Below, one piece after another: positions 15,070 to 22,656 of a stretch of DNA of 27,507 nucleotides. Positions within the stretch are counted from its first letter, which is position 1; every line of letters starts with the position of its first letter. The notes below the pieces were generated by a model. That model searched no databases, was not told where the DNA came from, and saw only the letters and a list, made by a program, of their open reading frames with translations. This DNA is from CAZOKN01 sp964580525 (GTDB lineage Bacteria; Pseudomonadota; Alphaproteobacteria; Rickettsiales; UBA6187), in contig CAZOKN010000026.1 in assembly GCA_964580525.1 (NCBI GenBank), forward strand, positions 1 through 27,507. The letters run 5' to 3'. Made by a program: the position numbers and the translations under genes.

Positions 15070-15929
15070 CACCCAAACACCACAGTCTTGCCGCCATTTA
15101 ATATAACCCTGCGTTCAATAAAATATTGCACCGCACGCGACAGAACCATGCTTTCTATATCACGGCCTATGGCGAGGAGTTGTTCTGGTGTGTGATTATG
15201 ATTTACACGCGTAACTTCCTGCTCAATTATCGGGCCTTCATCCAGATCATTAGAAACATAATGCGCTGTCGCACCAATAATTTTAACACCTCTGTCATAG
15301 GCCTGATGATAAGGCTTTGCACCTTTAAATCCCGGCAGGAAAGAGTGGTGGATATTGATAGATTTTCCATAAATATTTTTCACCAGATTCGGCGTTATAA
15401 CCTGCATATATCTGGCCAATACAGTTAAATCTACACGATTTTCTTCTATGATTTCTAAAATTTTATTTTCCTGTTGTGTTCGAGTTTGTTCGTTAACCGG
15501 CAGATAGTGGAATGGTATATCATACCACTGCACCATACGCTCCATATCTGTATGATTTGAAATTACGCCAACAATATCGATAGGCAATGAGCCGCTGGAA
15601 TATCTGTGCAGCAAATCATTCAGGCAGTGACCTTGTTTTGAAACCATTATCAATGTGCGGGTTTTTTCCGCCGCATCATAAATTCCCCATTGCATAGAAA
15701 ATTTATCGGCAATTTTTGCAAATTTTTGCTTAAGCTCTGAGTGTTTTTCCTGGCCTTTTTGTATTTCAAAAACAGTGCGCATGAAGAAATTTCCGGTAGA
15801 AGCGTCCCCCGTTTGCGCAGATTCTAATATGAAACAGCCCTTCTCCGCCAAAAATCCCGACACCGCGGCTACAATGCCCATAGTGTCTTTGCATGATAAA
15901 ATTAGAATATATTTCTTTTTCTCTTCCAC
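15069..15929 (-). CDS. purU: Formyltetrahydrofolate deformylase PurU
   Basis: PurU hydrolyses 10-formyl-THF to formate and THF, balancing one-carbon units and feeding PurT in some bacteria. The N-terminal ACT domain (residues about 5-85) starts YILILSCKDTMGIVAAVSGFLAEKG. The formyltransferase domain has GVISNHTDMERMVQWYDIPFH, ILARYMQVI-type sequence (VLARYMQVITP), INIHHSFLPGFKGAKPYHQA with the catalytic His region, and GATAHYVSNDLDEGPIIEQ with the catalytic Asp. At 286 residues it is of normal length. It is divergent from ribH. Confidence 0.96.
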   Translation of the reverse strand: MEEKKKYILILSCKDTMGIVAAVSGFLAEKGCFILESAQTGDASTGNFFMRTVFEIQKGQEKHSELKQKFAKIADKFSMQWGIYDAAEKTRTLIMVSKQGHCLNDLLHRYSSGSLPIDIVGVISNHTDMERMVQWYDIPFHYLPVNEQTRTQQENKILEIIEENRVDLTVLARYMQVITPNLVKNIYGKSINIHHSFLPGFKGAKPYHQAYDRGVKIIGATAHYVSNDLDEGPIIEQEVTRVNHNHTPEQLLAIGRDIESMVLSRAVQYFIERRVILNGGKTVVFG

Positions 15930-16039
15930 TTTTTATACCTTACTGAACTTAAGAGTAGGGCATAGCATAGTAGTTCCAATTTATTTTTACCATAGATGAA
16001 ATTAGTTTTTGTAGTTTTTTGCAGCCTTGCACAATTTAT

Positions 16040-16067
16040 GTGACAATTGTAAAAATTATTGTATAAG
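16040..16067 (+). promoter_or_regulatory. Probable sigma-70 type promoter of ribH-nusB-thiL
   Basis: GTGACA at 16040-16045 and TATAAG at 16062-16067 each match the consensus at five of six bases and are 16 bases apart. Transcription would start near 16074, about 30 bases before the ribH ATG. No FMN riboswitch-like structure lies between. Confidence 0.55.
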
Positions 16068-16103
16068 GCTCTTGTGCAGTAGTGATTTTAGGAATTATGG
16101 GTT

Positions 16104-16532
16104 ATGAAAAAAATATTTGTAGTAGAAGCAAGATTTTATGAAGATATTGCTGATAAATTATTTGAAGGTGCTTTGAAGGAACTGGAAAAGTCTGGATATA
16201 AATTTGATAAATTCAGCGTTCCTGGTGCATTTGAAATTCCGGCAGCAATAAATTTTGCTATACAAAGCAAAAAATATGATGGTTATATCGCCCTTGGTTG
16301 TGTAATTCGCGGCCAAACAACACATTACGACTATGTCTGCGAAGAGAGCGCACGCGGCTTAAACGACCTGGCTTTGAAATATAACGCTGCTATTGGCTAT
16401 GGCATTATAACAGCTGAAAACAGAGAGCAAGCTAATGTTCGTGCTGATGCTAACGCAAAAAATGTTGGTGGCAGAGCAGCAAAAGCATGCTTTAGTATGA
16501 TTGAGTTAAAAGAAAAACTGGGAGCAGCATAA
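16104..16532 (+). CDS. ribH: 6,7-dimethyl-8-ribityllumazine synthase
   Basis: RibH condenses the pyrimidine intermediate with a four-carbon phosphate to make lumazine, the penultimate step of riboflavin synthesis. The 142-residue protein has VVEARFYEDIADKLFEGALKEL, VPGAFEIPAA and the CVIRGQTTHYDYVCEESARGL block containing the conserved His; it ends with AKACFSMIELKEKL. An AGGA motif precedes the start. Its stop codon overlaps the nusB start by one base (TAATG), so the two are translationally coupled. The ribH-nusB order is common in alphaproteobacteria. Confidence 0.96.
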   Translation: MKKIFVVEARFYEDIADKLFEGALKELEKSGYKFDKFSVPGAFEIPAAINFAIQSKKYDGYIALGCVIRGQTTHYDYVCEESARGLNDLALKYNAAIGYGIITAENREQANVRADANAKNVGGRAAKACFSMIELKEKLGAA

Positions 16533-17011
16533 TGACCGCCGCAAACATAGCTTCACACGGCAAAAGAACAGAGTCGCGCTTCGCAGCAATAAAGGCACTT
16601 TATGCTGCCGACATCAATCACAAAATAGAAGAAAATAAAACTCCGGCAGAGCTTACTCTCGATATCATCAGCTATTATCACGATAATGACGAAGGCTTAA
16701 AAAACGTAAAGCTGGATGAGGAATTTCTCGCAAAGATAGTTCTGGGTGTTTGTGAAAATATATCTGTGCTAAATCAAAAAATTGCCAATAACCTTACAGA
16801 TGGTTGGAGCATGGAACGCAGAGGTTCCGTCCTCCGCGCTATATTACGCGCTGGTGTTTATGAACTAATGGTATTTTCTGATACGCCACTTAAAGTTATA
16901 TTGAATGAATATGTGAACATCACACGCGAATATTTCGACGAAAAAGAAGTAGGTTTTGTAAACGGCATTTTGGATAAAATAGCCCATGAAGTCAGAGAAA
17001 ACGAAGTCTAA
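16532..17011 (+). CDS. nusB: Transcription antitermination factor NusB
   Basis: NusB with NusE (S10) binds boxA RNA and helps rRNA transcription. The 159-residue all-helical protein has ESRFAAIKALYAADI at the start and SVLRAILRAGVYELMVFSDTPLKVILNEYVNITREYF near the end, then VGFVNGILDKIA, the family's C-terminal signature. It overlaps ribH by one base and the annotated thiL start by 26 bases. Confidence 0.95.
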   Translation: MTAANIASHGKRTESRFAAIKALYAADINHKIEENKTPAELTLDIISYYHDNDEGLKNVKLDEEFLAKIVLGVCENISVLNQKIANNLTDGWSMERRGSVLRAILRAGVYELMVFSDTPLKVILNEYVNITREYFDEKEVGFVNGILDKIAHEVRENEV

Positions 17012-18125
17012 TTTATACGATAAAGTGATAAAAAAACTTCAGAATTTGTCATTCCCGCGAAGGCGGGAATCCACTGCCCCTAATAGTAATTTACAAAATA
17101 ATTTAAAAACAGTAGATCCCCGCCTTCGCGGGGATGACAACACAGCTGACGAAAACATTTCTTCGAGAGAAAATGAATTCGATATAATCGCAAAATATTT
17201 TTCCCCATTAGCAAAAAAATTTCCGGGGGCAATGAACCTCACTGACGATGCCGCCATTCTGCCCTACGAAAATGGCTATGATTTTGTTGTTACTAAAGAC
17301 TTAATCACCGAAGGTACGCATTTTCTAAAAACAGACAGCGCTGCAACTCTTGCCAGAAAAATTCTTGGTGTTAACATTTCAGATCTTGCTGCTATGGGAG
17401 CCGAGCCTGTAGCTTATTTACTGGGATTGGTTTTGCCAAAAACCACAAATGAAAAATGGCTGGCTGATTTTAGCTTAGCCTTGCAAAAAGGCATTAGTGA
17501 ATTTGGTGGGCATTTAATTGGCGGCGACACCACATCAACAACAGGCGGTATAAGCCTTTCTCTAACTGCCATTGGCAAAGTAAAAAAAGGCAAATCCCTC
17601 ACCCGCGCAGGCGCAAAAATAGGAGATAAAATTTTCGTTAGCGGCACGATAGGAGATAGTTATTTAGGTTTGCAAGTTGCCTTAGGAAAGATTTCTTTAC
17701 CAAAAAAAGCGCATGATTATTTTTTAGATAGATATAACATTCCACAGCCACGCATAAAACTTGGCCGAGAACTAGTTGGAATTGCCACATCTTGTATTGA
17801 TATTTCAGATGGCCTGGTGGCTGATTTGAAGCATATATGCGAATGTTCGGCAGTTGGTGCGGAGATTTATGCAGAGAAAATTCCGCTTTCTTCCTTAACA
17901 TCTCAATCACTTGTTTTACTAGAAGACATGATAACCGCCGGTGATGATTATGAATTGCTATTCACCTGCCCGGCCAACAAAAGCACAAAAGCAAAAGCTA
18001 TTGCCAAAAAAATTGGCCTGCAAATAACCCAAATAGGTGAAATAACACAAGGTAAAAAAGTAAACTTACTGGATATTAATGGCAAAAAAATAGCCCTCAA
18101 AAAAGAGGGCTATAAGCATTTTTAG
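16986..18125 (+). CDS. thiL: Thiamine-monophosphate kinase with palindromic repeat translated in its N-terminus
   Basis: ThiL phosphorylates thiamine monophosphate to the diphosphate cofactor. The normal protein begins at about residue 62 (ENEFDIIAKYFSPLA) and shows LTDDAAILPY, GVNISDLAAMGAEPVAYLLGL, GGDTTSTTGGISLSL, DISDGLVADLKHIC and TAGDDYELLF, all expected metal and nucleotide sites. Residues 21-52 (from LSFPRRREST to DPRLRGDD) are the translation of a palindromic mobile element. No ATG, GTG or TTG occurs between the element and ENEF, so translation most likely runs through it from the ATG at 16986 inside nusB, a GTG at 17025 or the TTG at 17046; an ATT at 17157 is a less likely alternative. 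No good ribosome-binding site marks any of them. The 379-residue length is longer than the usual 310-340. Confidence 0.93.
   Translation: MKSEKTKSNLYDKVIKKLQNLSFPRRRESTAPNSNLQNNLKTVDPRLRGDDNTADENISSRENEFDIIAKYFSPLAKKFPGAMNLTDDAAILPYENGYDFVVTKDLITEGTHFLKTDSAATLARKILGVNISDLAAMGAEPVAYLLGLVLPKTTNEKWLADFSLALQKGISEFGGHLIGGDTTSTTGGISLSLTAIGKVKKGKSLTRAGAKIGDKIFVSGTIGDSYLGLQVALGKISLPKKAHDYFLDRYNIPQPRIKLGRELVGIATSCIDISDGLVADLKHICECSAVGAEIYAEKIPLSSLTSQSLVLLEDMITAGDDYELLFTCPANKSTKAKAIAKKIGLQITQIGEITQGKKVNLLDINGKKIALKKEGYKHF
17046..17140. repeat. Palindromic MITE-like element inside the thiL reading frame
   Basis: The ends are 31-base inverted repeats (17046-17076 and 17110-17140), TTGTCAT-t/c-CCCGCGAAGGCGGG and so on, with 28 of 31 matches. 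Each end also contains its own hairpin: ATTCCC-N8-GGGAAT at 17051-17070 and ATCCCC-N8-GGGGAT at 17116-17135. The differences in the second copy are compensatory, so its stem is preserved. The 33-base core is AT-rich and has stop codons in other frames (TAATAGTAA) but not in the thiL frame. Confidence 0.85.
18090..18122 (+). terminator. Terminator overlapping the end of thiL
   Basis: ATAGCCCTC at 18090-18098 pairs perfectly with GAGGGCTAT at 18105-18113 around six A residues. The short sequence CATTTTTA follows, ending at the thiL stop codon. The stem is coding sequence for the last residues of ThiL. The T run is short, so it may be only partly effective. Confidence 0.6.
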
Positions 18126-18183
18126 ACAACAAACTAAAAACACCTAAACAACATGATATTTACAATTTTTCGTTGATTTTTAA

Positions 18184-18213
18184 ATGACAAAAAAAACCTT
18201 TATGCCTTATATT
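18184..18213 (+). promoter_or_regulatory. Candidate promoter of hom
   Basis: ATGACA at 18184-18189 and TATATT at 18208-18213 are five-of-six matches to the -35 and -10 consensus, spaced by 18 bases, in a very AT-rich gap between thiL and hom. Such sequence produces chance matches easily. Confidence 0.35.
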
Positions 18214-18266
18214 TTATCATGTATAAGCTTACCTTTTTGTAGGAACTAATTGATTTTGGTATTAGC

Positions 18267-19562
18267 GTGAAAAACACAAAACCTTTAAAAATAGGTATAG
18301 CTGGTCTTGGAACTGTAGGAACCGGTGTTTTAAAAATATTAACTCAGCAGAAGGATTTAATCTCCCAGCGTTGCCAGCATCCTGTGGAAGTTGTTGCCGT
18401 TTCTGCAAAAAACCGCTCGAAAGATCGTGGTGTCGATTTATCAAAAATCAAATGGTATGATAATACCATCGACATCGCCAATGACGAAAATGTTGATGCT
18501 GTTGTTGAGCTTATTGGCGGCGATACCGGCATTGCATACGATCTGTGCAAAACCGCATTATCCAACAAAAAACATTTTATCACTGCCAATAAAGCTCTTA
18601 TCGCAAAGCGTGGGGTTGAACTGGCCAAACTTGCTGAAAAAAATAATGTAGCTCTAGCTTTCGAAGCCTCAGTTGCAGGCGGAATTCCGGTTATTAAAAC
18701 TCTGAAAGAAGCCTTGGCAGGCAACAATATTACCAAAGTTTCCGGCATATTAAACGGCACTTGTAACTACATTCTAACCGCTATGAAAAAAACCGGCAAA
18801 AGCTTCAATACTATTTTGAAAGACGCGCAGGATTTAGGTTATGCCGAAGCTGATCCTGGTTTTGATATTGACGGTATTGACGCTGCCCACAAGCTAACAA
18901 TTTTAACTGCGCTTGCTTTTGGCACACCAGTTAATTTTGAAAAAAATTATATAGAAGGCATTAGAAAAATTTCCCTTCAGGATATAAAATATGCTGATGA
19001 ATTGGGCTATAAAATAAAGCTTCTTGGCGTTTGTTCATCTTCTGATGATGGAATTTTGCAACGCGTTTGCCCTTGTTTGATTTCTAAAAAACATCCTGTT
19101 GCAAAAGTCGATGGTGTAAATAACGCTGTATATATTGAAGGCGACGCCGTTGGTAAACTGGTTCTTGAAGGCCCTGGTGCTGGCTCTGGCCCAACAGCTT
19201 CTGCCGTCCTTTCTGATATAGTTGATGTGGCTAATAATCGTTTTTCTTTCGCATTCGGCAAAAAATCCGAGCATTTGAAAGACAAGAATTTTATCAAAAT
19301 GGATAACCTTAAAGGCTCCTATTACATGCGTATCAAGGTTGAGGACAAACCTGGCGTACTTGCTGACATTACAGATGTTTTGCGCAATGAAGGAATTTCA
19401 GTGGAAGCTGTGTTGCAAAAGCCAGTGCCTGAGGGTGGCAATGCCAATATAGTAATAATCACTCATTCTGTTCTTGAGAAAGTTACTATGGATGCGGTTA
19501 GCAAAATCACTAAAATAGGTGCTGTACTAGAAGCGCCGAATGTTATAAGAGTAGAAGCTTAA
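18267..19562 (+). CDS. hom: Homoserine dehydrogenase
   Basis: Hom reduces aspartate semialdehyde to homoserine, the branch point to threonine and methionine. The 431-residue protein has an NAD(P)-binding start (IGIAGLGTVGTGVLKIL), the substrate domain (HFITANKALIAKRG, VAGGIPVIKTLKEAL, SGILNGTCNYILTAM, AEADPGFDIDGIDAAHKL) and a C-terminal ACT domain (SYYMRIKVEDKPGVLADITDVL) that usually gives threonine feedback. The start codon is GTG and no clear ribosome-binding site precedes it, but the following residues fit the family start. It leads a plus-strand cluster with glpX 14 bases downstream. Its product could supply MetZ after acylation. Confidence 0.96.
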   Translation: MKNTKPLKIGIAGLGTVGTGVLKILTQQKDLISQRCQHPVEVVAVSAKNRSKDRGVDLSKIKWYDNTIDIANDENVDAVVELIGGDTGIAYDLCKTALSNKKHFITANKALIAKRGVELAKLAEKNNVALAFEASVAGGIPVIKTLKEALAGNNITKVSGILNGTCNYILTAMKKTGKSFNTILKDAQDLGYAEADPGFDIDGIDAAHKLTILTALAFGTPVNFEKNYIEGIRKISLQDIKYADELGYKIKLLGVCSSSDDGILQRVCPCLISKKHPVAKVDGVNNAVYIEGDAVGKLVLEGPGAGSGPTASAVLSDIVDVANNRFSFAFGKKSEHLKDKNFIKMDNLKGSYYMRIKVEDKPGVLADITDVLRNEGISVEAVLQKPVPEGGNANIVIITHSVLEKVTMDAVSKITKIGAVLEAPNVIRVEA

Positions 19563-19576
19563 TTTAGGGTAAAAAC

Positions 19577-20605
19577 ATGGCCAATGCAGGAAATATGAAA
19601 AAAAATGAAATCGCCAACGAAGGTTTAACTTTAGATCGTAATTTTGCGATGGAAGCTGTGCGTGTCACTGAAGCTGCCGCGCTTGCTTCTTATAAATGGA
19701 TGGGCAGAGGCGATGAAAAAGCGGCTGACCAAGCTGCTGTTACAGCTATGCGTCGCGCGCTCAACACCATGACAATCGACGGCACTGTGGTAATTGGTGA
19801 AGGTGAGCGCGATAAAGCCCCAATGCTTTATATTGGTGAAAAAGTTGGATCTGGCCAAGGCCCAGAAATTGATATTGCTCTTGATCCACTCGAAGGCACA
19901 ACAATCTGCGCAACAGGCGGTCCAAATTCGTTGACTGTTATTGCTATGGCAGAAAAAGGCGGCTTCTTGCATGCGCCAGATGTTTATATGGATAAAATCG
20001 CAGTAGGCGGCGGCTTGCCTCTTGGTGTTGTTGATTTGGATAATAGCGCGGCAACAAATTTAAAGAATTTGGCAAAGGCAAAAAATGTTGCGATATCTGA
20101 CTTGGTAGTGTGCATTTTGCAAAGAACAAGACATGAAGAAATCATCGCGAAAGTGCGTGAAGCAGGCGCTAGAATACAGCTAATTGGTGATGGTGACGTT
20201 GCCGGAGTTATCTCTACAACCAACACACTTGAAACCGGAATTGATATGTATATTGGCACTGGCGGCGCACCTGAAGGTGTGCTTGCAGCAGCTGCACTGC
20301 GTAGTGTTGGCGGACAAATGCAAGGTCGTTTGTTATTTAAAGAAGATGAACAGAAAGAGCGTGCAAAGCGCATGGGAATTTCTGACTTTAACCGTAAATA
20401 CAGCCTCGAAGAAATGGCTTCCGGCGATGTTATGTTCGCTGCAACAGGGGTTACAAACGGCTCTATGCTCGACGGTGTAAAAAGATTTCCTGGTGGTGCT
20501 TACACGCACTCTGTTGTTATGCGCTCAAAAACCGGAACAGTGCGTTACATAAAAGCTGAGCATCATTTTGCTCGTAAAAATGGTGGCGATCCTGCGGAGA
20601 TGTAG
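19577..20605 (+). CDS. glpX: Fructose-1,6-bisphosphatase class II (GlpX)
   Basis: GlpX removes the 1-phosphate from fructose-1,6-bisphosphate in gluconeogenesis. The 342-residue protein carries the metal-binding and substrate blocks TIDGTVVIGEGERDKAPMLY, DIALDPLEGTTICATGGPNS, and GDGDVAGVI, GTGGAPEGVLAAAALR, with a C-terminal YTHSVVMRSKTGTVRYI. The hom-glpX-recJ order is familiar in alphaproteobacteria and supports one transcript. No class I enzyme is in the window. Confidence 0.96.
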   Translation: MANAGNMKKNEIANEGLTLDRNFAMEAVRVTEAAALASYKWMGRGDEKAADQAAVTAMRRALNTMTIDGTVVIGEGERDKAPMLYIGEKVGSGQGPEIDIALDPLEGTTICATGGPNSLTVIAMAEKGGFLHAPDVYMDKIAVGGGLPLGVVDLDNSAATNLKNLAKAKNVAISDLVVCILQRTRHEEIIAKVREAGARIQLIGDGDVAGVISTTNTLETGIDMYIGTGGAPEGVLAAAALRSVGGQMQGRLLFKEDEQKERAKRMGISDFNRKYSLEEMASGDVMFAATGVTNGSMLDGVKRFPGGAYTHSVVMRSKTGTVRYIKAEHHFARKNGGDPAEM

Positions 20606-20659
20606 TTTTTCTTAGCGAACTGTGTTTTGTGAGTTAAAGCTATAAATTGAGTTTTTCCA

Positions 20660-22426
20660 ATGTCCGAAGCCACAAACACCTTATCATATAATTCTGCCAC
20701 TGGCGCAAGCTGGCAACAAAGGCCTGTTGATGAACGCTTATCTCTCACTCTTTCGCAAAAATATGACCTGCCGGAGATAGTCTCCCGCATATTGGTCAGC
20801 CGTGGTGTTAAGCTTGAAGACGTAGAAGATTTTTTAAATCCCACTATCAAAAATTTATTGCCTGATCCCTTGCATCTTCTCGATATGGAAAAAGCTGCAG
20901 AGCGCATAACACGTGCAATTTGTTCGGCAGAAAAAATTGCTATTTTCGGTGATTACGACGTCGATGGCGCAACCTCATCTGCATTGCTCAAAAGATTTCT
21001 TAACGCCACAGGTAATTCGCCTCTTATTTACATTCCTGACCGCATCGATGAAGGCTATGGCCCCAACACCGAAGCATTTTTATATTTGCGCAAACAAGGC
21101 GTAGGCCTTTGCATTACGGTAGATTGTGGCACTTTATCTTTTGAGCCGATTGCAGCCGCAAAAAACGCCGGCATGGATGTTATTGTTCTTGATCACCACA
21201 TAAGCACAGAAACATTGCCGGAAGCACATGCAGTGGTTAATCCCAATCGTTTGGATGAGAGTTCAGAACATAAACATTTAGCCGCTGTGGGCGTAGCGTT
21301 TTTAACTGCAGTTGCGGTAAACACCAAACTGCGTGCAAAGGGCTGGTATAAAAATCGCCCTGCCCCTGATTTAATAAGCCTTCTTGATATTGTTGCACTT
21401 GGCACAGTTTGCGATGTTGTGCCGCTTAAAGGCGTCAACAGGGCATTTGTTTCGCAAGGTTTGAAAGTTATGCGCAGCAGAGAAAATATCGGCATAAAAG
21501 CACTCGCCGATATTGCCGGCATAAAAGATCTGCCAAGCAGCTATCATTTAGGGTTTGTGCTCGGCCCACGCATTAATGCCGGCGGCCGCGTTGGCAAATC
21601 GGATTTGGGTGCAAGGTTGCTCTCCACAGAAAATCCTGATGAAGCATTTTTTATATCACAGCAGCTTGATCGTTTTAACGCTGAGCGCAAAGCTTTAGAA
21701 CAGCTTGTGCTGGAAGAAGCTATCGCGCAAATTGAGCGTGGCGGCACACAAACTCCATTATTATTCGCTAAAAGTCAGGGCTGGCATCCTGGCGTGGTGG
21801 GCATTGTTGCCAGCCGAGTGACTGAGCGTTTTAACAAGCCATGCGCAATAATTTCGCTTGATAAAGGCCTGGGTAAAGCATCTGCACGTTCAATTGCAGG
21901 CATGGATTTTGGCTCGGCGATCATCGCCGCCAATCAGAACGGACTCTTGGTTAAAGGCGGCGGGCATGCCATGGCCGCCGGTTTCACAGTTGAGGAAGGT
22001 AAAATTGACGAGCTATTCAAATTTCTTTGCGACAAATTCATCCAGCATGAAAAACTATTGGCCTCGCGCATAATCAAAATTGACGGGCATTTGCAAATTT
22101 CAGCCGTAACGCCGGAAATGGCTAATTTAATCAACGAACTCGGGCCATTTGGCACCGATAATCCTGAGCCGCGCTTTATTTTTCCTGATGTTTATTTAAT
22201 CAAAACCGACATCATAGGCGGCGATCATATACGTTGTATAATCGGCAGCAGCGGCAATAAAACCGCGGGAGTTAAGGCTATGGCCTTCCGCAGCATGGAT
22301 ACTAAACTCGGCACAGCATTGCTAAACAGCCAGGGCAAAAACATCCATATTGCCGGACGCATAAAGCTCAATAGTTGGCAGGGTGTGGAGAAAGCCGAGC
22401 TGATGATCGACGATCTGGCGATGTAG
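20660..22426 (+). CDS. recJ: Single-stranded-DNA-specific exonuclease RecJ
   Basis: RecJ degrades single-stranded DNA 5' to 3' in recombination and mismatch repair. The DHH phosphoesterase domain is intact: IFGDYDVDGATSSALL, ITVDCGTLSFEPI, VIVLDHHISTETLP, VALGTVCDVVPL. The DHHA1 domain has GWHPGVVGIVASRVTERFNKP and GGGHAMAAGFTVEEGK. An OB-like region ends the protein. At 588 residues it is of normal size. It is 54 bases downstream of glpX without a visible terminator between. Confidence 0.96.
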   Translation: MSEATNTLSYNSATGASWQQRPVDERLSLTLSQKYDLPEIVSRILVSRGVKLEDVEDFLNPTIKNLLPDPLHLLDMEKAAERITRAICSAEKIAIFGDYDVDGATSSALLKRFLNATGNSPLIYIPDRIDEGYGPNTEAFLYLRKQGVGLCITVDCGTLSFEPIAAAKNAGMDVIVLDHHISTETLPEAHAVVNPNRLDESSEHKHLAAVGVAFLTAVAVNTKLRAKGWYKNRPAPDLISLLDIVALGTVCDVVPLKGVNRAFVSQGLKVMRSRENIGIKALADIAGIKDLPSSYHLGFVLGPRINAGGRVGKSDLGARLLSTENPDEAFFISQQLDRFNAERKALEQLVLEEAIAQIERGGTQTPLLFAKSQGWHPGVVGIVASRVTERFNKPCAIISLDKGLGKASARSIAGMDFGSAIIAANQNGLLVKGGGHAMAAGFTVEEGKIDELFKFLCDKFIQHEKLLASRIIKIDGHLQISAVTPEMANLINELGPFGTDNPEPRFIFPDVYLIKTDIIGGDHIRCIIGSSGNKTAGVKAMAFRSMDTKLGTALLNSQGKNIHIAGRIKLNSWQGVEKAELMIDDLAM

Positions 22427-22510
22427 GGAAAAAACCCAAATCACCCCACGCAACAAAGGCAAAGGCGCCGGCCATTATGTAAATTTTTTCATTAAAATAA
22501 TAATCAGCAC

Positions 22511-22537
22511 TTGATTTTATCTAAAACTTACTATAGA
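22511..22537 (+). promoter_or_regulatory. Candidate promoter of tRNA-Glu
   Basis: TTGATT at 22511-22516 and TATAGA at 22532-22537 resemble -35 and -10 elements, but the spacer is only 15 bases. Transcription would start about a dozen bases before the tRNA. Confidence 0.4.
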
Positions 22538-22555
22538 AACGCAAACTCCTTTGCT

Positions 22556-22630
22556 GGCCCCTTCGTCTAGCGGTTAGGACGCCAGGTTTTCATCCTGGTA
22601 GCACGAGTTCGATTCTCGTAGGGGTCACCA
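22556..22630 (+). tRNA. tRNA-Glu (anticodon UUC)
   Basis: The cloverleaf is complete. Acceptor stem GGCCCCT pairs with AGGGGTC (one G-U), the anticodon arm is CCAGG-TTTTCAT-CCTGG with anticodon TTC, and the T arm is ACGAG-TTCGATT-CTCGT. The discriminator A and CCA end are encoded. It decodes GAA and GAG. No second copy of its 3' end was seen downstream within the window. Confidence 0.96.
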
Positions 22631-22656
22631 CTTTTATTTTTTGGTGTAGAGGGTGT

